The notes: a model not told the origin generated them from the letters alone. A DNA stretch of 64,000 nt from PALSA-1003 sp963741315 (GCA_963741315.1 CAVUHK010000011.1:10596-74595); one strand, 5' to 3'; counted from the stretch's first letter, positions 1-8,298 are shown. Made by a program: numbers and translations.

Positions 1-1
1 C

Positions 2-754
2 GACGGTGTTCGCCTCGGCCACGAAACCGGGTTCGACTCCGGCAGCACGCTCGACTACATCTATCGCAACCAGGCGAACGGCCGCACGCCGATCGGACGT
101 TGGATCGACCGCACGTATCTCGATGCAATCGGCTGGCGCGGCATCCGGCAGCGCAAGGTGGACGTCGAGACGCTGCTACGGGAGGCAATCGCGCGCCTGC
201 GTTCCGCCGGTGCGCCGGTGCGCATCGTCGACATCGCCGCCGGGTACGGCCGCTATGTGCTCGATGCCGTCACCGCATTGCCGGACCCGCCCGATTCCAT
301 CGTATTGCGCGACTACAGCCGGCTCAATCTCGAGCGGGGTGAAGCGCTCATCCGCGAAAAGGGACTCACCGGCATCGCCCGTTTCGAACACGGCGACGCG
401 TTCGACCGCGAAAGCCTGGCGGCGCTGGCACCCCAGCCCACGCTCGGTGTCGTTTCCGGACTCTATGAGCTCGTGCAGGACAATGCACCCGTGCGCCAAT
501 CGCTCTCCGGCCTGGCCGATGCGATCGCGCCGGGCGGCTTCCTCGTTTATTCCGGTCAGCCGTGGCATCCGCAGCTCGAGTTGATCGCGCGAACACTGAC
601 CAGCCATCGTGATGGCGCAGCGTGGTTGATGCGCCGGCGCACGCAGGAAGAGCTCGATCAGCTCGTGGCCGGGGCGGGCTTTCGCAAGGTGGCGCAGCGC
701 ATCGGCGAATCGGGAATCTTCACCGTGTCGCTCGCGCAGCGCGTGGCGCAATGA
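2..754 (+). CDS. SAM-dependent methyltransferase, C-terminal part of a YnbC-like protein (5' end outside window)
   Basis: The reading frame is open from the first bases of the window, so the N-terminus is missing; the GTG at 158 is only an internal valine. A class I methyltransferase motif I (IVDIAAGYGRYVLDA) lies about 75 residues in, and GFLVYSGQPWHPQLELI resembles the late beta strands of the fold. In E. coli YnbC and its relatives this domain follows an alpha/beta-hydrolase domain, which would lie off-window. The stop overlaps the next start (ATGA, 751-754), so the two genes are translationally coupled. The following phosphatase and CDP-diacylglycerol-synthase-like genes support a role in lipid modification at the inner membrane. 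The substrate is unknown. Confidence 0.8.
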   Translation, partial: DGVRLGHETGFDSGSTLDYIYRNQANGRTPIGRWIDRTYLDAIGWRGIRQRKVDVETLLREAIARLRSAGAPVRIVDIAAGYGRYVLDAVTALPDPPDSIVLRDYSRLNLERGEALIREKGLTGIARFEHGDAFDRESLAALAPQPTLGVVSGLYELVQDNAPVRQSLSGLADAIAPGGFLVYSGQPWHPQLELIARTLTSHRDGAAWLMRRRTQEELDQLVAGAGFRKVAQRIGESGIFTVSLAQRVAQ

Positions 755-2133
755 TCGCTGGCATTGCGACGACCGGTGCCGCAGAACCCTGGCCGTGGCG
801 CCGTGCGCTCGCCTGGCTCGCCTTTCTCGGCCCGTTTTTTTTCCTGACCTACGGAATTGCCAACTGGTTCGCGGCGCAGCGCGCGGACGTGCCAGCGGTG
901 ACCTTCACGTGGGAGACCGGCATCCCGTTCGCGGCATGGACGATCCTGCCCTACTGGTCGATCGATCTTTTGTACGGACTGTCGCTCTTCGTCTGCACGA
1001 CGCGGCGCGAGCTCGCGACCCATGCGCGGCGACTGCTCACTGCGCAAGTGATTGCAATCGCATGCTTCGTCGCCGTGCCGCTGCGCTTCTCGTTCCAGCG
1101 CCCCGCCGCGGACGGCCTCTGGGGCGACATGTTCGCCGTGCTGGCCGGGTTCGACCAGCCGTTCAATCAGCTTCCGTCGCTCCACATCGCGCTCGCCGTC
1201 ATTCTCTGGGCAATCTACGCGCGCAAGCTCTCCGGCGTCGCGCGCGTCGCGATGGAGGCATGGTTTGCGCTGATCTGCGTCTCGGTCCTGACGACCTACC
1301 AGCACCACTTCATCGACATTCCGGCGGGCCTGCTGCTGGGTGCGCTTTGCCTCTGGGCATGGCCGTTCGCCGAGGAAGGCAACGGTCGCTCGATCGCAAC
1401 GCAGTGGCGCTGGGCGCGCGACCCGGCACGGTGGCGTCTCTCGGCCGTCTACGTGATCGCGGCATTGCTGCTGGCGGCGGTCGCGCTGCGCACGGGCGGC
1501 TGGGTGTTGTGGCTGTTGTGGGGGAGCGTGTCGTGCCTGCTGGTCGCGCTCGCCTACGCGGCGGTCGATGCCGGCGCGTTCCAGAAAGGCGCGGACGGCC
1601 GCTTGTCGGTCGCCGCGCGATGGCTGTTCGCACCCTACCTGGCCGGCGCGTGGTTGAACTCGCGCGCATGGACGTGGCGCCACAAGCATCCGGTGGCGGT
1701 CGCCGATGGCGTGTTCCTCGGCCGCGTGCCGACGAAGCGCGAGCTCGCGGCGTCGGCGTTCGCCGGCGTGGTCGATCTAACGGCGGAGTTCCACGTGCGC
1801 ACGGGTGCCTGTGTGCTCGCCATCGTTCCGGTGCTCGATCTCGTACGACCCGACGCCGAGGCGCTGGCGCGGGCGGCGCAGGCAATCGAGCGAATGCGAG
1901 CGAGCGGCCCGGTGCTCGTATGCTGCGCGCTCGGGTACTCGCGCAGCGCGTGCGCGGTAGCGGCATGGCTGCTGGCTTCCGGCCGTGCGCGTGATGTCGA
2001 CGCCGCAATGGCGGCGGTGCGTGCGGCGCGCACAGTTGTAGTACTCGATGCAGGCCATGCCGCGGTGCTGGGCACCCTTCCCGCGGCGCAGGCGGCCGCG
2101 CTTGCCGTCACGCGTATGCGTGGCGCGGACTGA
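751..2133 (+). CDS. Membrane PAP2 / dual-specificity phosphatase fusion (YnbD-like)
   Basis: This 460-residue protein joins two phosphatase modules. The N-terminal half has several membrane helices and the PAP2 elements: RFSFQRP near residue 112, PSLH at 142-145 and HHFID at 185-189, as in phosphatidic-acid phosphatases. After more helices, the C-terminal part carries a cysteine-phosphatase loop CALGYSR (C-x5-R, about 392-398). The same architecture occurs in E. coli YnbD. It probably dephosphorylates a lipid phosphate at the inner membrane, with a second cytoplasmic activity. The ATG at 751 overlaps the upstream stop. The loop reads CC rather than the usual HC before the signature, so activity of the second domain is not certain. 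Confidence 0.85.
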   Translation: MIAGIATTGAAEPWPWRRALAWLAFLGPFFFLTYGIANWFAAQRADVPAVTFTWETGIPFAAWTILPYWSIDLLYGLSLFVCTTRRELATHARRLLTAQVIAIACFVAVPLRFSFQRPAADGLWGDMFAVLAGFDQPFNQLPSLHIALAVILWAIYARKLSGVARVAMEAWFALICVSVLTTYQHHFIDIPAGLLLGALCLWAWPFAEEGNGRSIATQWRWARDPARWRLSAVYVIAALLLAAVALRTGGWVLWLLWGSVSCLLVALAYAAVDAGAFQKGADGRLSVAARWLFAPYLAGAWLNSRAWTWRHKHPVAVADGVFLGRVPTKRELAASAFAGVVDLTAEFHVRTGACVLAIVPVLDLVRPDAEALARAAQAIERMRASGPVLVCCALGYSRSACAVAAWLLASGRARDVDAAMAAVRAARTVVVLDAGHAAVLGTLPAAQAAALAVTRMRGAD

Positions 2134-2151
2134 GCCCGCGCGACGTTGCCC

Positions 2152-3099
2152 ATGACCGCGCCCGACCTTTTGCAGCAGACGATCGTGCTCTTCGCCGGCA
2201 TCGGCGTCATCCTGCTCATCGCTTCGGCCATCGGCTTCGTACTCAAGGCGTCCATCGCCCGCGGTCAGCCGCACGGCGGAATCGACAACCTCAACGCCCG
2301 CATAAAGGCGTGGTGGGTGATGGTGCTGGTCATCGGCGTTGCGTTCCTGTTCGGCGACGCCGGTGTGACGCTCCTGTTCGTGCTCATTTCGTTTGCCACG
2401 CTGCACGAATTCATGTCGGTCACCTGCTCGGGCAATCACGACCACCCCGCGTTCGCGGCCGGCTACTTCATCGTGCTGCCGCTGCAATACCTGCTGATCT
2501 ACCTCGACCGGTTCGACGCCTACTCGATCTTCGTGCCCATGTACTCTTTCCTGGTCATGCCGATAGTCATCGCCCTGACCGGCACCCGGGACCTGCGCGA
2601 GCGCCTCGCGAAGATGCAATGGGGTCTCGTGATTTGCGTGTATTGCATTTCATACGTGCCGGCGCTGCTGACGCTCGAGATCCCGGGGTACGAGGGCCGG
2701 GAACTCCTGCTGATCGTGTTCTTCATCGTCGTCGTGCAATCCAGCGACGTGCTGCAATATGTCTGGGGCAAACTCTGCGGCCGCCGCAAGGTCGCGCCCG
2801 TCGTCTCGCCCTCGAAAACATGGGAAGGGCTTGTCGGCGGGATCGCCAGCGCGACCACGCTCGGCGCAGCGCTCTACTGGATCACGCCGTTCGCGGCGTG
2901 GCAGGCGGCACTGATGGCACTCGCGATCACCTCGATGGGTTTCTTCGGCGGCCTAGTGATGTCGGCTATCAAGCGCACTTGCGGCGCCAAGGATTGGGGT
3001 CGCTTGATCGAGGGGCATGGCGGCATGCTCGACCGTCTCGATTCGGTGGTCTTCGCGGCGCCGGTATTCTTCTACCTGACGCGTTACGGCTGGACCTGA
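2152..3099 (+). CDS. Phosphatidate cytidylyltransferase family protein (CdsA/YnbB-like)
   Basis: A 315-residue polytopic membrane protein with the CDP-diacylglycerol synthase signature: SPSKTWEG at 219-226, then KRTCGAKDWG and GHGGMLDRLDS near residues 273-297, with conserved Asp199 in QSSDV. The family makes CDP-activated phospholipid precursors from phosphatidate and CTP. Its place after the methyltransferase and phosphatase genes, as in E. coli ynbBCD, suggests an accessory copy serving a dedicated lipid route rather than the housekeeping cdsA. ATG 2152 is chosen over TTG 2146 because it begins the natural N-terminus; the gap to the upstream stop is 18 bases. The downstream gene is convergent, so this is the end of the operon. 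Confidence 0.88.
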   Translation: MTAPDLLQQTIVLFAGIGVILLIASAIGFVLKASIARGQPHGGIDNLNARIKAWWVMVLVIGVAFLFGDAGVTLLFVLISFATLHEFMSVTCSGNHDHPAFAAGYFIVLPLQYLLIYLDRFDAYSIFVPMYSFLVMPIVIALTGTRDLRERLAKMQWGLVICVYCISYVPALLTLEIPGYEGRELLLIVFFIVVVQSSDVLQYVWGKLCGRRKVAPVVSPSKTWEGLVGGIASATTLGAALYWITPFAAWQAALMALAITSMGFFGGLVMSAIKRTCGAKDWGRLIEGHGGMLDRLDSVVFAAPVFFYLTRYGWT

Positions 3100-3176
3100 A
3101 CCGTTCGCACGTCGCCGGGTTGCGAAGGTTGCCTCCCGACTGCGACGCGCTCACACGCCGACAATTCGCGCCGACG

Positions 3177-3560
3177 TCAACGTGACACCGATTCGCCCTG
3201 GTGTGTCCGCTGGCGAACCGAAATGTCGCGCCATGACTCGATGCAGACGTACTGCATGTGGCCGGCGCTTCGTTTCGTCAATGGGCAGACGGTGAACGTG
3301 CCCAACAATTCGGTATCGAAGTCGCTCCTTCGCGTCGCGAGCCCGGGCGGCAACTCGTCGTCATGGACGCCGAGCATGCGCGTCGTTCCGATGCGCCAGA
3401 TGCGGGCGGACGGCGTTCCATTCCAGAAGGAGAGTCTGCCGCGAACGTCAAAGCAGGGCGCGACGATTTCAGGTCGGGCGGCGCAGGCGAGTTCTGCAGA
3501 TGCCGAGGCGACCGCGTGCATCGACATTGCGATCAGGACAATTACACGCGCGCGCTTCAA
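3177..3560 (-). CDS. Small exported hypothetical protein
   Basis: A 127-residue frame with a positively charged start (MKRAR), a hydrophobic stretch and an Ala-rich cleavage region (AVASASAELACA), consistent with a signal peptide. Four cysteines lie in the mature part and could form two disulfides. I recognise no family. The start is a TTG; a later in-frame ATG lies inside the hydrophobic segment and would shorten the signal. It is convergent with the cytidylyltransferase gene and about 80 bases beyond the DUF1428 gene on the same strand. Codon use resembles neighbouring genes, so it is probably real, but its role is unknown. Confidence 0.5.
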   Translation of the reverse strand: MKRARVIVLIAMSMHAVASASAELACAARPEIVAPCFDVRGRLSFWNGTPSARIWRIGTTRMLGVHDDELPPGLATRRSDFDTELLGTFTVCPLTKRSAGHMQYVCIESWRDISVRQRTHQGESVSR

Positions 3561-3641
3561 TTATTGAGATTGATCTCGTCGTAGACCCAGGCTTCGCCCA
3601 GCCTGGCGCTATGCGCGCGCCGATATCGAGCGACGCTACGG

Positions 3642-4016
3642 CTATTTGCCGGCTGCGAGGCCGATGATGCTCTCGAAGCCACCCCAGAACATGCGCTTGC
3701 CGTCGAAAGGCATCTTCGACGGATCCATCGACGCCTTGAGCTGCGGATCGTCCATGACTGCCTTGCTGATGCGGTCGCGGTCAGCCTTGTTCCGATATAC
3801 GACCCACGCCAGCGCGATAACCTCGTCGTCCTTGAGTTGCACGGCTTGTGGAAACGACGTCAGTTTGCCGGGCTGGGCGTCGTCGCTGATCGAGTCGGAA
3901 TAGTACAGAGCGCCGTGGCGCAGGTGGGCATTGCCCCATTCCGTGGACATGCGTTTGTAGGTGTCGAGGCTGGCGCGGGGAACGGGGATGACGATGGCGT
4001 CGAAATATTGTGACAT
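3642..4016 (-). CDS. DUF1428 family protein (YbaA-like)
   Basis: A 124-residue protein ending with the family hallmark MPFDGKRMFWGGFE and beginning MSQYFDAIVIPVP, both typical of DUF1428 and E. coli YbaA. The family has a small dimeric alpha/beta-barrel fold and no established function. Length is normal and the ATG at 4016 has no competitor. It is divergent from the arsenic operon across a 194-base region. That spacing alone does not show shared control. Confidence 0.9.
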   Translation of the reverse strand: MSQYFDAIVIPVPRASLDTYKRMSTEWGNAHLRHGALYYSDSISDDAQPGKLTSFPQAVQLKDDEVIALAWVVYRNKADRDRISKAVMDDPQLKASMDPSKMPFDGKRMFWGGFESIIGLAAGK

Positions 4017-4175
4017 GGTACCTCCGCAAGATGGGGTCCGTGATACCGGGCGCGTTCGCCGCCATTCCTATTCTCATGGGCGCGTTGGGTCAGCGACCCA
4101 TTGTGCGGAAACCCGGTTCTGAAGCGACATCGTAATCGCAGACTCGACCTCACGTCGAGCCCTCACCGGATGGGG

Positions 4176-4211
4176 TTGACAAGCTTCATCATTTCGACGA
4201 TATTAGAAATG
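4176..4211 (+). promoter_or_regulatory. Promoter and candidate ArsR operator of the ars operon
   Basis: A perfect -35 box TTGACA (4176-4181) is followed after 17 bases by GATATT (4199-4204), a 4/6 match to the -10 consensus. The dyad CATTTC-N10-GAAATG (4190-4195 and 4206-4211) straddles the -10 box, a position where a bound ArsR repressor would block transcription. The expected start of transcription falls on or next to the GTG start codon of arsR at 4211, so the message may be leaderless. No Shine-Dalgarno sequence is visible upstream. Confidence 0.6.
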
Positions 4212-4549
4212 TGCAAACGACATCGGTCATCGAAGCGCTCGCCGCGTTGGCGCACCAGACCCGGCTGGGTATCTTTCGCCTGCTTGTGGAGCAAGGGCCC
4301 GAGGGGCTGCCTGCCGGAGAGATAGCCTCGCGGCGGCAGCTCGCAAACGCCAACGCGTCCTTCCATCTCAAGGAATTGGCCAACGCCGGCCTAGTCAAGG
4401 CGATTCCGGCGGGTCGATTCGTCTACTACGTCGCGAACTACAAGACGATGAATGGCCTGGTCGATTACCTGACCAGGAATTGCTGCCAGGGCGGCGTGTG
4501 TGACATTGCTTGCGCGCCGGTGATCAAGCGCGAGAGGAAAGCCTCGTGA
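4211..4549 (+). CDS. arsR: ArsR-family arsenic-responsive repressor
   Basis: A 112-residue winged-helix protein with the typical N-terminus (SVIEALAALAHQTRLGIFRLL) and recognition helix region NANASFHLKELANAGLV. The metalloid site is C-terminal: Cys91, Cys92 and Cys97 in NCCQGGVC, plus Cys101. This is like the C-terminal-cysteine ArsR type known from Acidithiobacillus rather than the alpha-3 site of E. coli ArsR. GTG start; the N-terminus matches the family. It heads the operon arsR-arsI-arsC-aqpS and probably represses it until As(III) or methyl-As(III) binds. The tail is Lys/Arg-rich. Confidence 0.93.
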   Translation: MQTTSVIEALAALAHQTRLGIFRLLVEQGPEGLPAGEIASRRQLANANASFHLKELANAGLVKAIPAGRFVYYVANYKTMNGLVDYLTRNCCQGGVCDIACAPVIKRERKAS

Positions 4550-4597
4550 CGCTCTCGACGAATACGAACAGCTGTCCCAACTTTTCTTGAGGTCCCC

Positions 4598-5113
4598 ATG
4601 AAACGTTTTCACGTACATGTTGCAGTCAGCGATCTCGACAAGAGCATCGCCTTCTATTCGGCCATGTTCGGGGAACAACCCGACGTCGTAAAGCCCGACT
4701 ACGCCAAGTGGATGCTGGACGACCCGCGCATCAATTTCGCGATTTCCCAACGCGGGCAGGAGCCGGGTGTCAATCACCTGGGTATGCAAGCGGAGAATGA
4801 CGTTGAGCTCGAAGCGATCCACGCCAACCTCCAGAAGGCGGACACTGCCGTCGTGGCTGAAAAGGACGCGCATTGCTGCTACGCGAGGTCGGACAAGTAT
4901 TGGGTAACCGACCCGCAAGGCATTGCGTGGGAAAGCTTCCGCTCACTCGCGACGATCCCGCTGTTCGGCAGCGCGGAATCGGACATTTCTGGTCCTACGG
5001 CCGCCATGAGTTGCGGGAGCGATGCGACCTCCGCTGCGTCATGTTGTGCGCCGACTGAGCAGCAAGTCGCACTGACGACGAAGAGCACAAGCGGGTGTTG
5101 CGCGCGGAACTAG
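4598..5113 (+). CDS. arsI: ArsI-type C-As lyase (vicinal oxygen chelate dioxygenase)
   Basis: A 171-residue vicinal-oxygen-chelate protein. ArsI enzymes are Fe(II) dioxygenases that demethylate trivalent methylarsenicals to As(III). Visible elements match the family: His5/His7 in the first strand, His60 in VNHLG and Glu112 in WESF as iron ligands, and the vicinal pair Cys93-Cys94 in AHCCYARSDKYW that binds arsenic. An extra C-terminal tail is rich in cysteine pairs (149-150 and 167-168), possibly a metalloid trap. It lies 48 bases after arsR and 2 bases before arsC. A cadmium-inducible CadI role is the main alternative, but the operon favours arsenic. Confidence 0.9.
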   Translation: MKRFHVHVAVSDLDKSIAFYSAMFGEQPDVVKPDYAKWMLDDPRINFAISQRGQEPGVNHLGMQAENDVELEAIHANLQKADTAVVAEKDAHCCYARSDKYWVTDPQGIAWESFRSLATIPLFGSAESDISGPTAAMSCGSDATSAASCCAPTEQQVALTTKSTSGCCARN

Positions 5114-5115
5114 CA

Positions 5116-5610
5116 ATGGCAAGGCGTATTTACAACGTGCTGTTCCTTTGTACACACAACGCAGCGCGCAGCATCATGGCCGAGGCGATAACCAACGAGG
5201 TCGGTCACGGCAGTTTCAAAGGCTATTCCGCGGGAAGCCACGCGGCGACAGCGCCTAACCCGCTCGCGCTGGAGACGCTGCGACGACTGCGCTTTGCCAC
5301 CGATGACCTGCACAGCAAGAACTGGGACGAGTTCGCCAAACCGGACGCCCCGGTCATGGATTTTGTCGTGACGGTTTGCGACAACGCCGCGGGTGAAGTG
5401 TGCCCTGTCTGGCCCGGCCAGCCGATCACCGCCCATTGGGGCGTCGAAGATCCTTCGCTGTTCCAAGGCAGCGACGACGCGAAGAGCCGAGAATTCACCC
5501 GCGTCGCGACGATCCTGAAACGGCGGATCGAGCTCTTGACAAGTTTGCCGCTGGAGACACTCGATCGCCTGAAGCTCGAAAAGACTGTTCGAGATCTCGG
5601 CAAGCAATGA
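5116..5610 (+). CDS. arsC: Arsenate reductase, low-molecular-weight phosphatase type
   Basis: A 164-residue protein with the phosphatase-like loop CTHNAAR (Cys12, Arg18), followed by Cys88 in TVCDNA and Cys96 in EVCPVWPG. These three cysteines fit the cascade of thioredoxin-coupled ArsC enzymes, which reduce arsenate to arsenite. HWGVEDPS near 107-114 contains the likely general-acid Asp. ATG 5116 is preferred to an upstream in-frame TTG that overlaps arsI; only 2 bases separate it from the arsI stop. Its own stop overlaps the aqpS start (ATGA). Confidence 0.92.
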   Translation: MARRIYNVLFLCTHNAARSIMAEAITNEVGHGSFKGYSAGSHAATAPNPLALETLRRLRFATDDLHSKNWDEFAKPDAPVMDFVVTVCDNAAGEVCPVWPGQPITAHWGVEDPSLFQGSDDAKSREFTRVATILKRRIELLTSLPLETLDRLKLEKTVRDLGKQ

Positions 5611-6278
5611 CCCTGACGCGGCGGCTCGCCGGCGAGGCGATCGGAACTGCATTCCTGCTGGCCGTTGTCGTTGGTTCAGGGATCATGGGAGAGCGACTTG
5701 CCGCCGGAAACGCCGCCGTTGCGCTGCTCGCCAACAGCATTGCGACCGGATGCGGTCTCTGGGTGTTGATCACTATTTTCGGTCCCATTTCGGGTGCTCA
5801 TTTCAATCCGGCAGTGACACTTGCTTTTGCGATCTCCGGAGATTTCAAATGGGGCGATGTGCTGCCGTACATCGCAACGCAGATCGTCGCGGCCTTCCTC
5901 GGCGTGGCGGCGGCGCATTTGATGTTCGAGCTTCCCCTCTTTTCCTTGTCTGAACATGTGCGCGCCGGACCTGCCCAGTGGTTCAGTGAAGCTATCGCGA
6001 CGGCGGGTTTGTTGCTCACGATCTGGCTCGGCGCCCGCGCGCAGCCCAGGTGGGTTCCGGCGTTGGTCGCGGTCTACATCACCGGCGCCTACTGGTTCAC
6101 GGCATCCACGTCGCTCGCCAATCCAGCAGTCACCTTGGCGCGGGCGGCAACCAACACCTTCGCCGGCATTCGGCCGATCGACACGCCGGGGTTCATTGTC
6201 GCGCAGCTGGTCGCCGCGCTGCTCGCTACGCTCGTTGCGAAGTGGTTCTATCGCGCGTCAGTGCGAGGCGAACCCTAG
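5607..6278 (+). CDS. aqpS: MIP-family aquaglyceroporin, AqpS-like arsenite channel
   Basis: A 223-residue membrane channel with both half-helix motifs, HFNPAVT (about residue 70) and SLANPAVTLARA (about 173), and six hydrophobic segments. In Sinorhizobium meliloti, AqpS in an ars operon lets As(III) produced by ArsC flow out down its gradient. Here it takes the place normally held by an ArsB or Acr3 pump. The start codon overlaps the arsC stop (ATGA at 5607-5610). It is the last gene of the operon. Nothing in the sequence proves the permeant, so the assignment rests on context. Confidence 0.87.
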   Translation: MTLTRRLAGEAIGTAFLLAVVVGSGIMGERLAAGNAAVALLANSIATGCGLWVLITIFGPISGAHFNPAVTLAFAISGDFKWGDVLPYIATQIVAAFLGVAAAHLMFELPLFSLSEHVRAGPAQWFSEAIATAGLLLTIWLGARAQPRWVPALVAVYITGAYWFTASTSLANPAVTLARAATNTFAGIRPIDTPGFIVAQLVAALLATLVAKWFYRASVRGEP

Positions 6279-6324
6279 CAAGGTGGCATTCGGTACTCCT
6301 GCCAGAACGATGTGATCAGGCAGC

Positions 6325-6963
6325 CTACTGAATCACTTCGTCCGCACGTTGCAGCAGCGATTGCTGGACGGTGATGCCGAGCGCCTTCGCGGTCTTCAGG
6401 TTGATGGTCAGCTCGAACTTGGTTGGCTGCTCGACCGGGATATCGGCGGGCTTCGCGCCCCTGAGGATCTTGTCGACGAAACTGGCTGCGCTGCGCCAAT
6501 GCCACGCATTGGATGAAATGTAGGACATCAATCCGCCGGCGGCAACGTATTCGCGAGCACCAAAACTGGACGGCACCTGGAGTCGAAGCGTCTGTTCGAT
6601 GACGCGAGCACGATTCCGAATGAACAGCGGGTCGTTCACGACGACGAGCGCGCCTCCTTTGGCGCGCGCGATGGCACTATCCAGTTCTCCTTCCCCCGCG
6701 ACATCGATGCGATCGAGGCGCACGCCAATCGCTCTTCCGCGCAGCGACATCGCGTCAAAGAAGAATCCGTTGGCAGGGTTGGCGCTGTTCATCAGCACGC
6801 TGACCCGTTTGAGTTGCGGCACGGCATTCGACAGCAGCTCCACCTGTTTGGAAAGAATCTCCTCGCCTGCCGCTGAAGTTCCGGTCAGGTCTGAGGCAGC
6901 GCACCCATGGCGCAGCCGTGATAGAGTCAAATCCTGCCCGCAGGCGGGCTCCGCGAAGTCCAC
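6325..6963 (-). pseudogene. Truncated ABC transporter substrate-binding protein remnant
   Basis: From about 6890 downward the frame encodes the C-terminal two thirds of an ABC_sub_bind (TrpX-like) binding protein: LTGTSAAGEEILSKQVELL, a central domain with VSVLMNSANPANG, and the usual C-terminus INLKTAKALGITVQQSLLQRADEVI. Family members are about 320 residues, with a signal peptide. Here the first roughly 115 residues are absent, and the 20-30 residues before LTGTS match nothing expected. No signal peptide, permease or ATPase gene is present. A decayed fragment is the simplest reading. Confidence 0.75.
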
Positions 6964-7013
6964 GCGTCGCCTTGCCAGGCTCGCTGCCGATTCCCTAAAC
7001 CCTGCCCCTTATC

Positions 7014-8222
7014 GTGGACTGGCAATTCGGCGTCCCTGCCACACTGGCCCTCGCCGCGCTGGTGCTGGTGATCGGCCGACGGTTCGTCGAGCGCATCGAG
7101 TTTCTGCAGAAATATTCGATTCCCGAGCCGGTGGTTGGCGGCTTGGTTGCGGCGCTTCTCATCAGCGTGCTGCACGTCGCCGGCGCTCGCATCACCTTCG
7201 ATACGTCGCTGCAACCCGGGCTCATGCTCGCCTTCTTCGCCAGCGTCGGCCTGGGTGCCGATGCGCGGATGCTCGCACGAGGCGGCATGGCGTTGCTGCT
7301 TTTCACCGCCTGCGTCGTCGCCATGCTGGTGATGCAGAACGTCATCGGCGTGGGCGCGGCTTGGGCGATGGGCATCGATCCGCTGATCGGCTTGATTGCG
7401 GGCTCGGTGACGATGTCGGGCGGACACGGGACGGGCGCAGCGTGGGGCCAGAGGTTCGCCCAGACCTTCGGGCTCGCTGCGGCACCAGGCATCGCGCTGG
7501 CTGCCGCGACCTTCGGTCTGGTGATGGGGGGCATCCTAGGCGGCCCGGTGGCGCATCGCCTGATCGTGCGTCTGAAGTCGCGTGGTTCACCGCTCGGCGT
7601 GTCGAAAGCCGAAGTGCTGACGCACGACAACGCCGAGTCGGGCGGCGCGTTCACGCCGCAGCGACTGAGCGTCACCATACTGCTGATCGCCGGCAGCGTG
7701 GCATTGGGAGCGGCGCTTTCGCGCTGGGCCGACAACCCGATTTTCACTCTTCCAACTTTCGTGTGGACGTTATTCGTCGGCGTCATTCTCCGCAACGGGC
7801 TCGCCATGGCCAAGTTGCACGAAATCGACGGTGAAGCGCTGACCTTCGTGGGTGCGGTTTCACTGTCGCTGTTCCTCGCCATGGCATTGATGAGCCTGCG
7901 CCTCTGGGAACTTGCGGCGTTGGCGCTGCCGATGTTCGTGATCCTCGCGCTGCAGGCTATCGGCGTCGCGCTGTTCACGACGTTCATCACCTTTCGCGTG
8001 ATGGGATCCAACTACGAAGCGGCGGCGTTGGTGGCCGGGCAATGCGGATTCGGACTCGGAGCGACGCCGACCGCCATCGCCAACATGCAGGCGGTCTGCG
8101 AGCGGTACGGCTATGCGCCGCAGGCGTTCATCCTGGTGCCGGTCGTCGGTGCGTTCCTGATAGACATCGCCAACGCAATTGTCATCAGCGGCTTCGCCGG
8201 CGTGATTCCTGCACTGCGCTGA
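7014..8222 (+). CDS. gltS: Sodium/glutamate symporter
   Basis: A 402-residue inner-membrane transporter of the GltS family, which imports glutamate with sodium. Conserved regions include YSIPEPVVGGL, the SVTMSGGHGTGAAWG re-entrant loop and the second-half equivalent GQCGFGLGATPTAIANMQ. About ten hydrophobic helices are visible and the length is normal. The start is GTG 7014; no better ATG lies upstream. The gene stands alone, divergent from the ABC-protein remnant and convergent with the patatin gene. Confidence 0.92.
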   Translation: MDWQFGVPATLALAALVLVIGRRFVERIEFLQKYSIPEPVVGGLVAALLISVLHVAGARITFDTSLQPGLMLAFFASVGLGADARMLARGGMALLLFTACVVAMLVMQNVIGVGAAWAMGIDPLIGLIAGSVTMSGGHGTGAAWGQRFAQTFGLAAAPGIALAAATFGLVMGGILGGPVAHRLIVRLKSRGSPLGVSKAEVLTHDNAESGGAFTPQRLSVTILLIAGSVALGAALSRWADNPIFTLPTFVWTLFVGVILRNGLAMAKLHEIDGEALTFVGAVSLSLFLAMALMSLRLWELAALALPMFVILALQAIGVALFTTFITFRVMGSNYEAAALVAGQCGFGLGATPTAIANMQAVCERYGYAPQAFILVPVVGAFLIDIANAIVISGFAGVIPALR

Positions 8223-8298
8223 CTGTCCTGCCCGAAGGCCCTTTCATGGGCCAATCCGGGCCGCGAACGTTTTCTAGATTGTGGCAATCCCACTTTGC

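Noticed and set aside
658..1689. Long antisense frames opposite the phosphatase, methyltransferase and other genes
   Set aside because: High G+C content creates long open frames on both strands. These have Arg/Pro/Ala-rich composition with no domains, while the sense frames have clear families.
8237..8252. Hairpin GGCCC-TTTCAT-GGGCC after gltS as a terminator
   Set aside because: The stem has only 5 base pairs and the T-run comes more than 20 bases later; not convincing.
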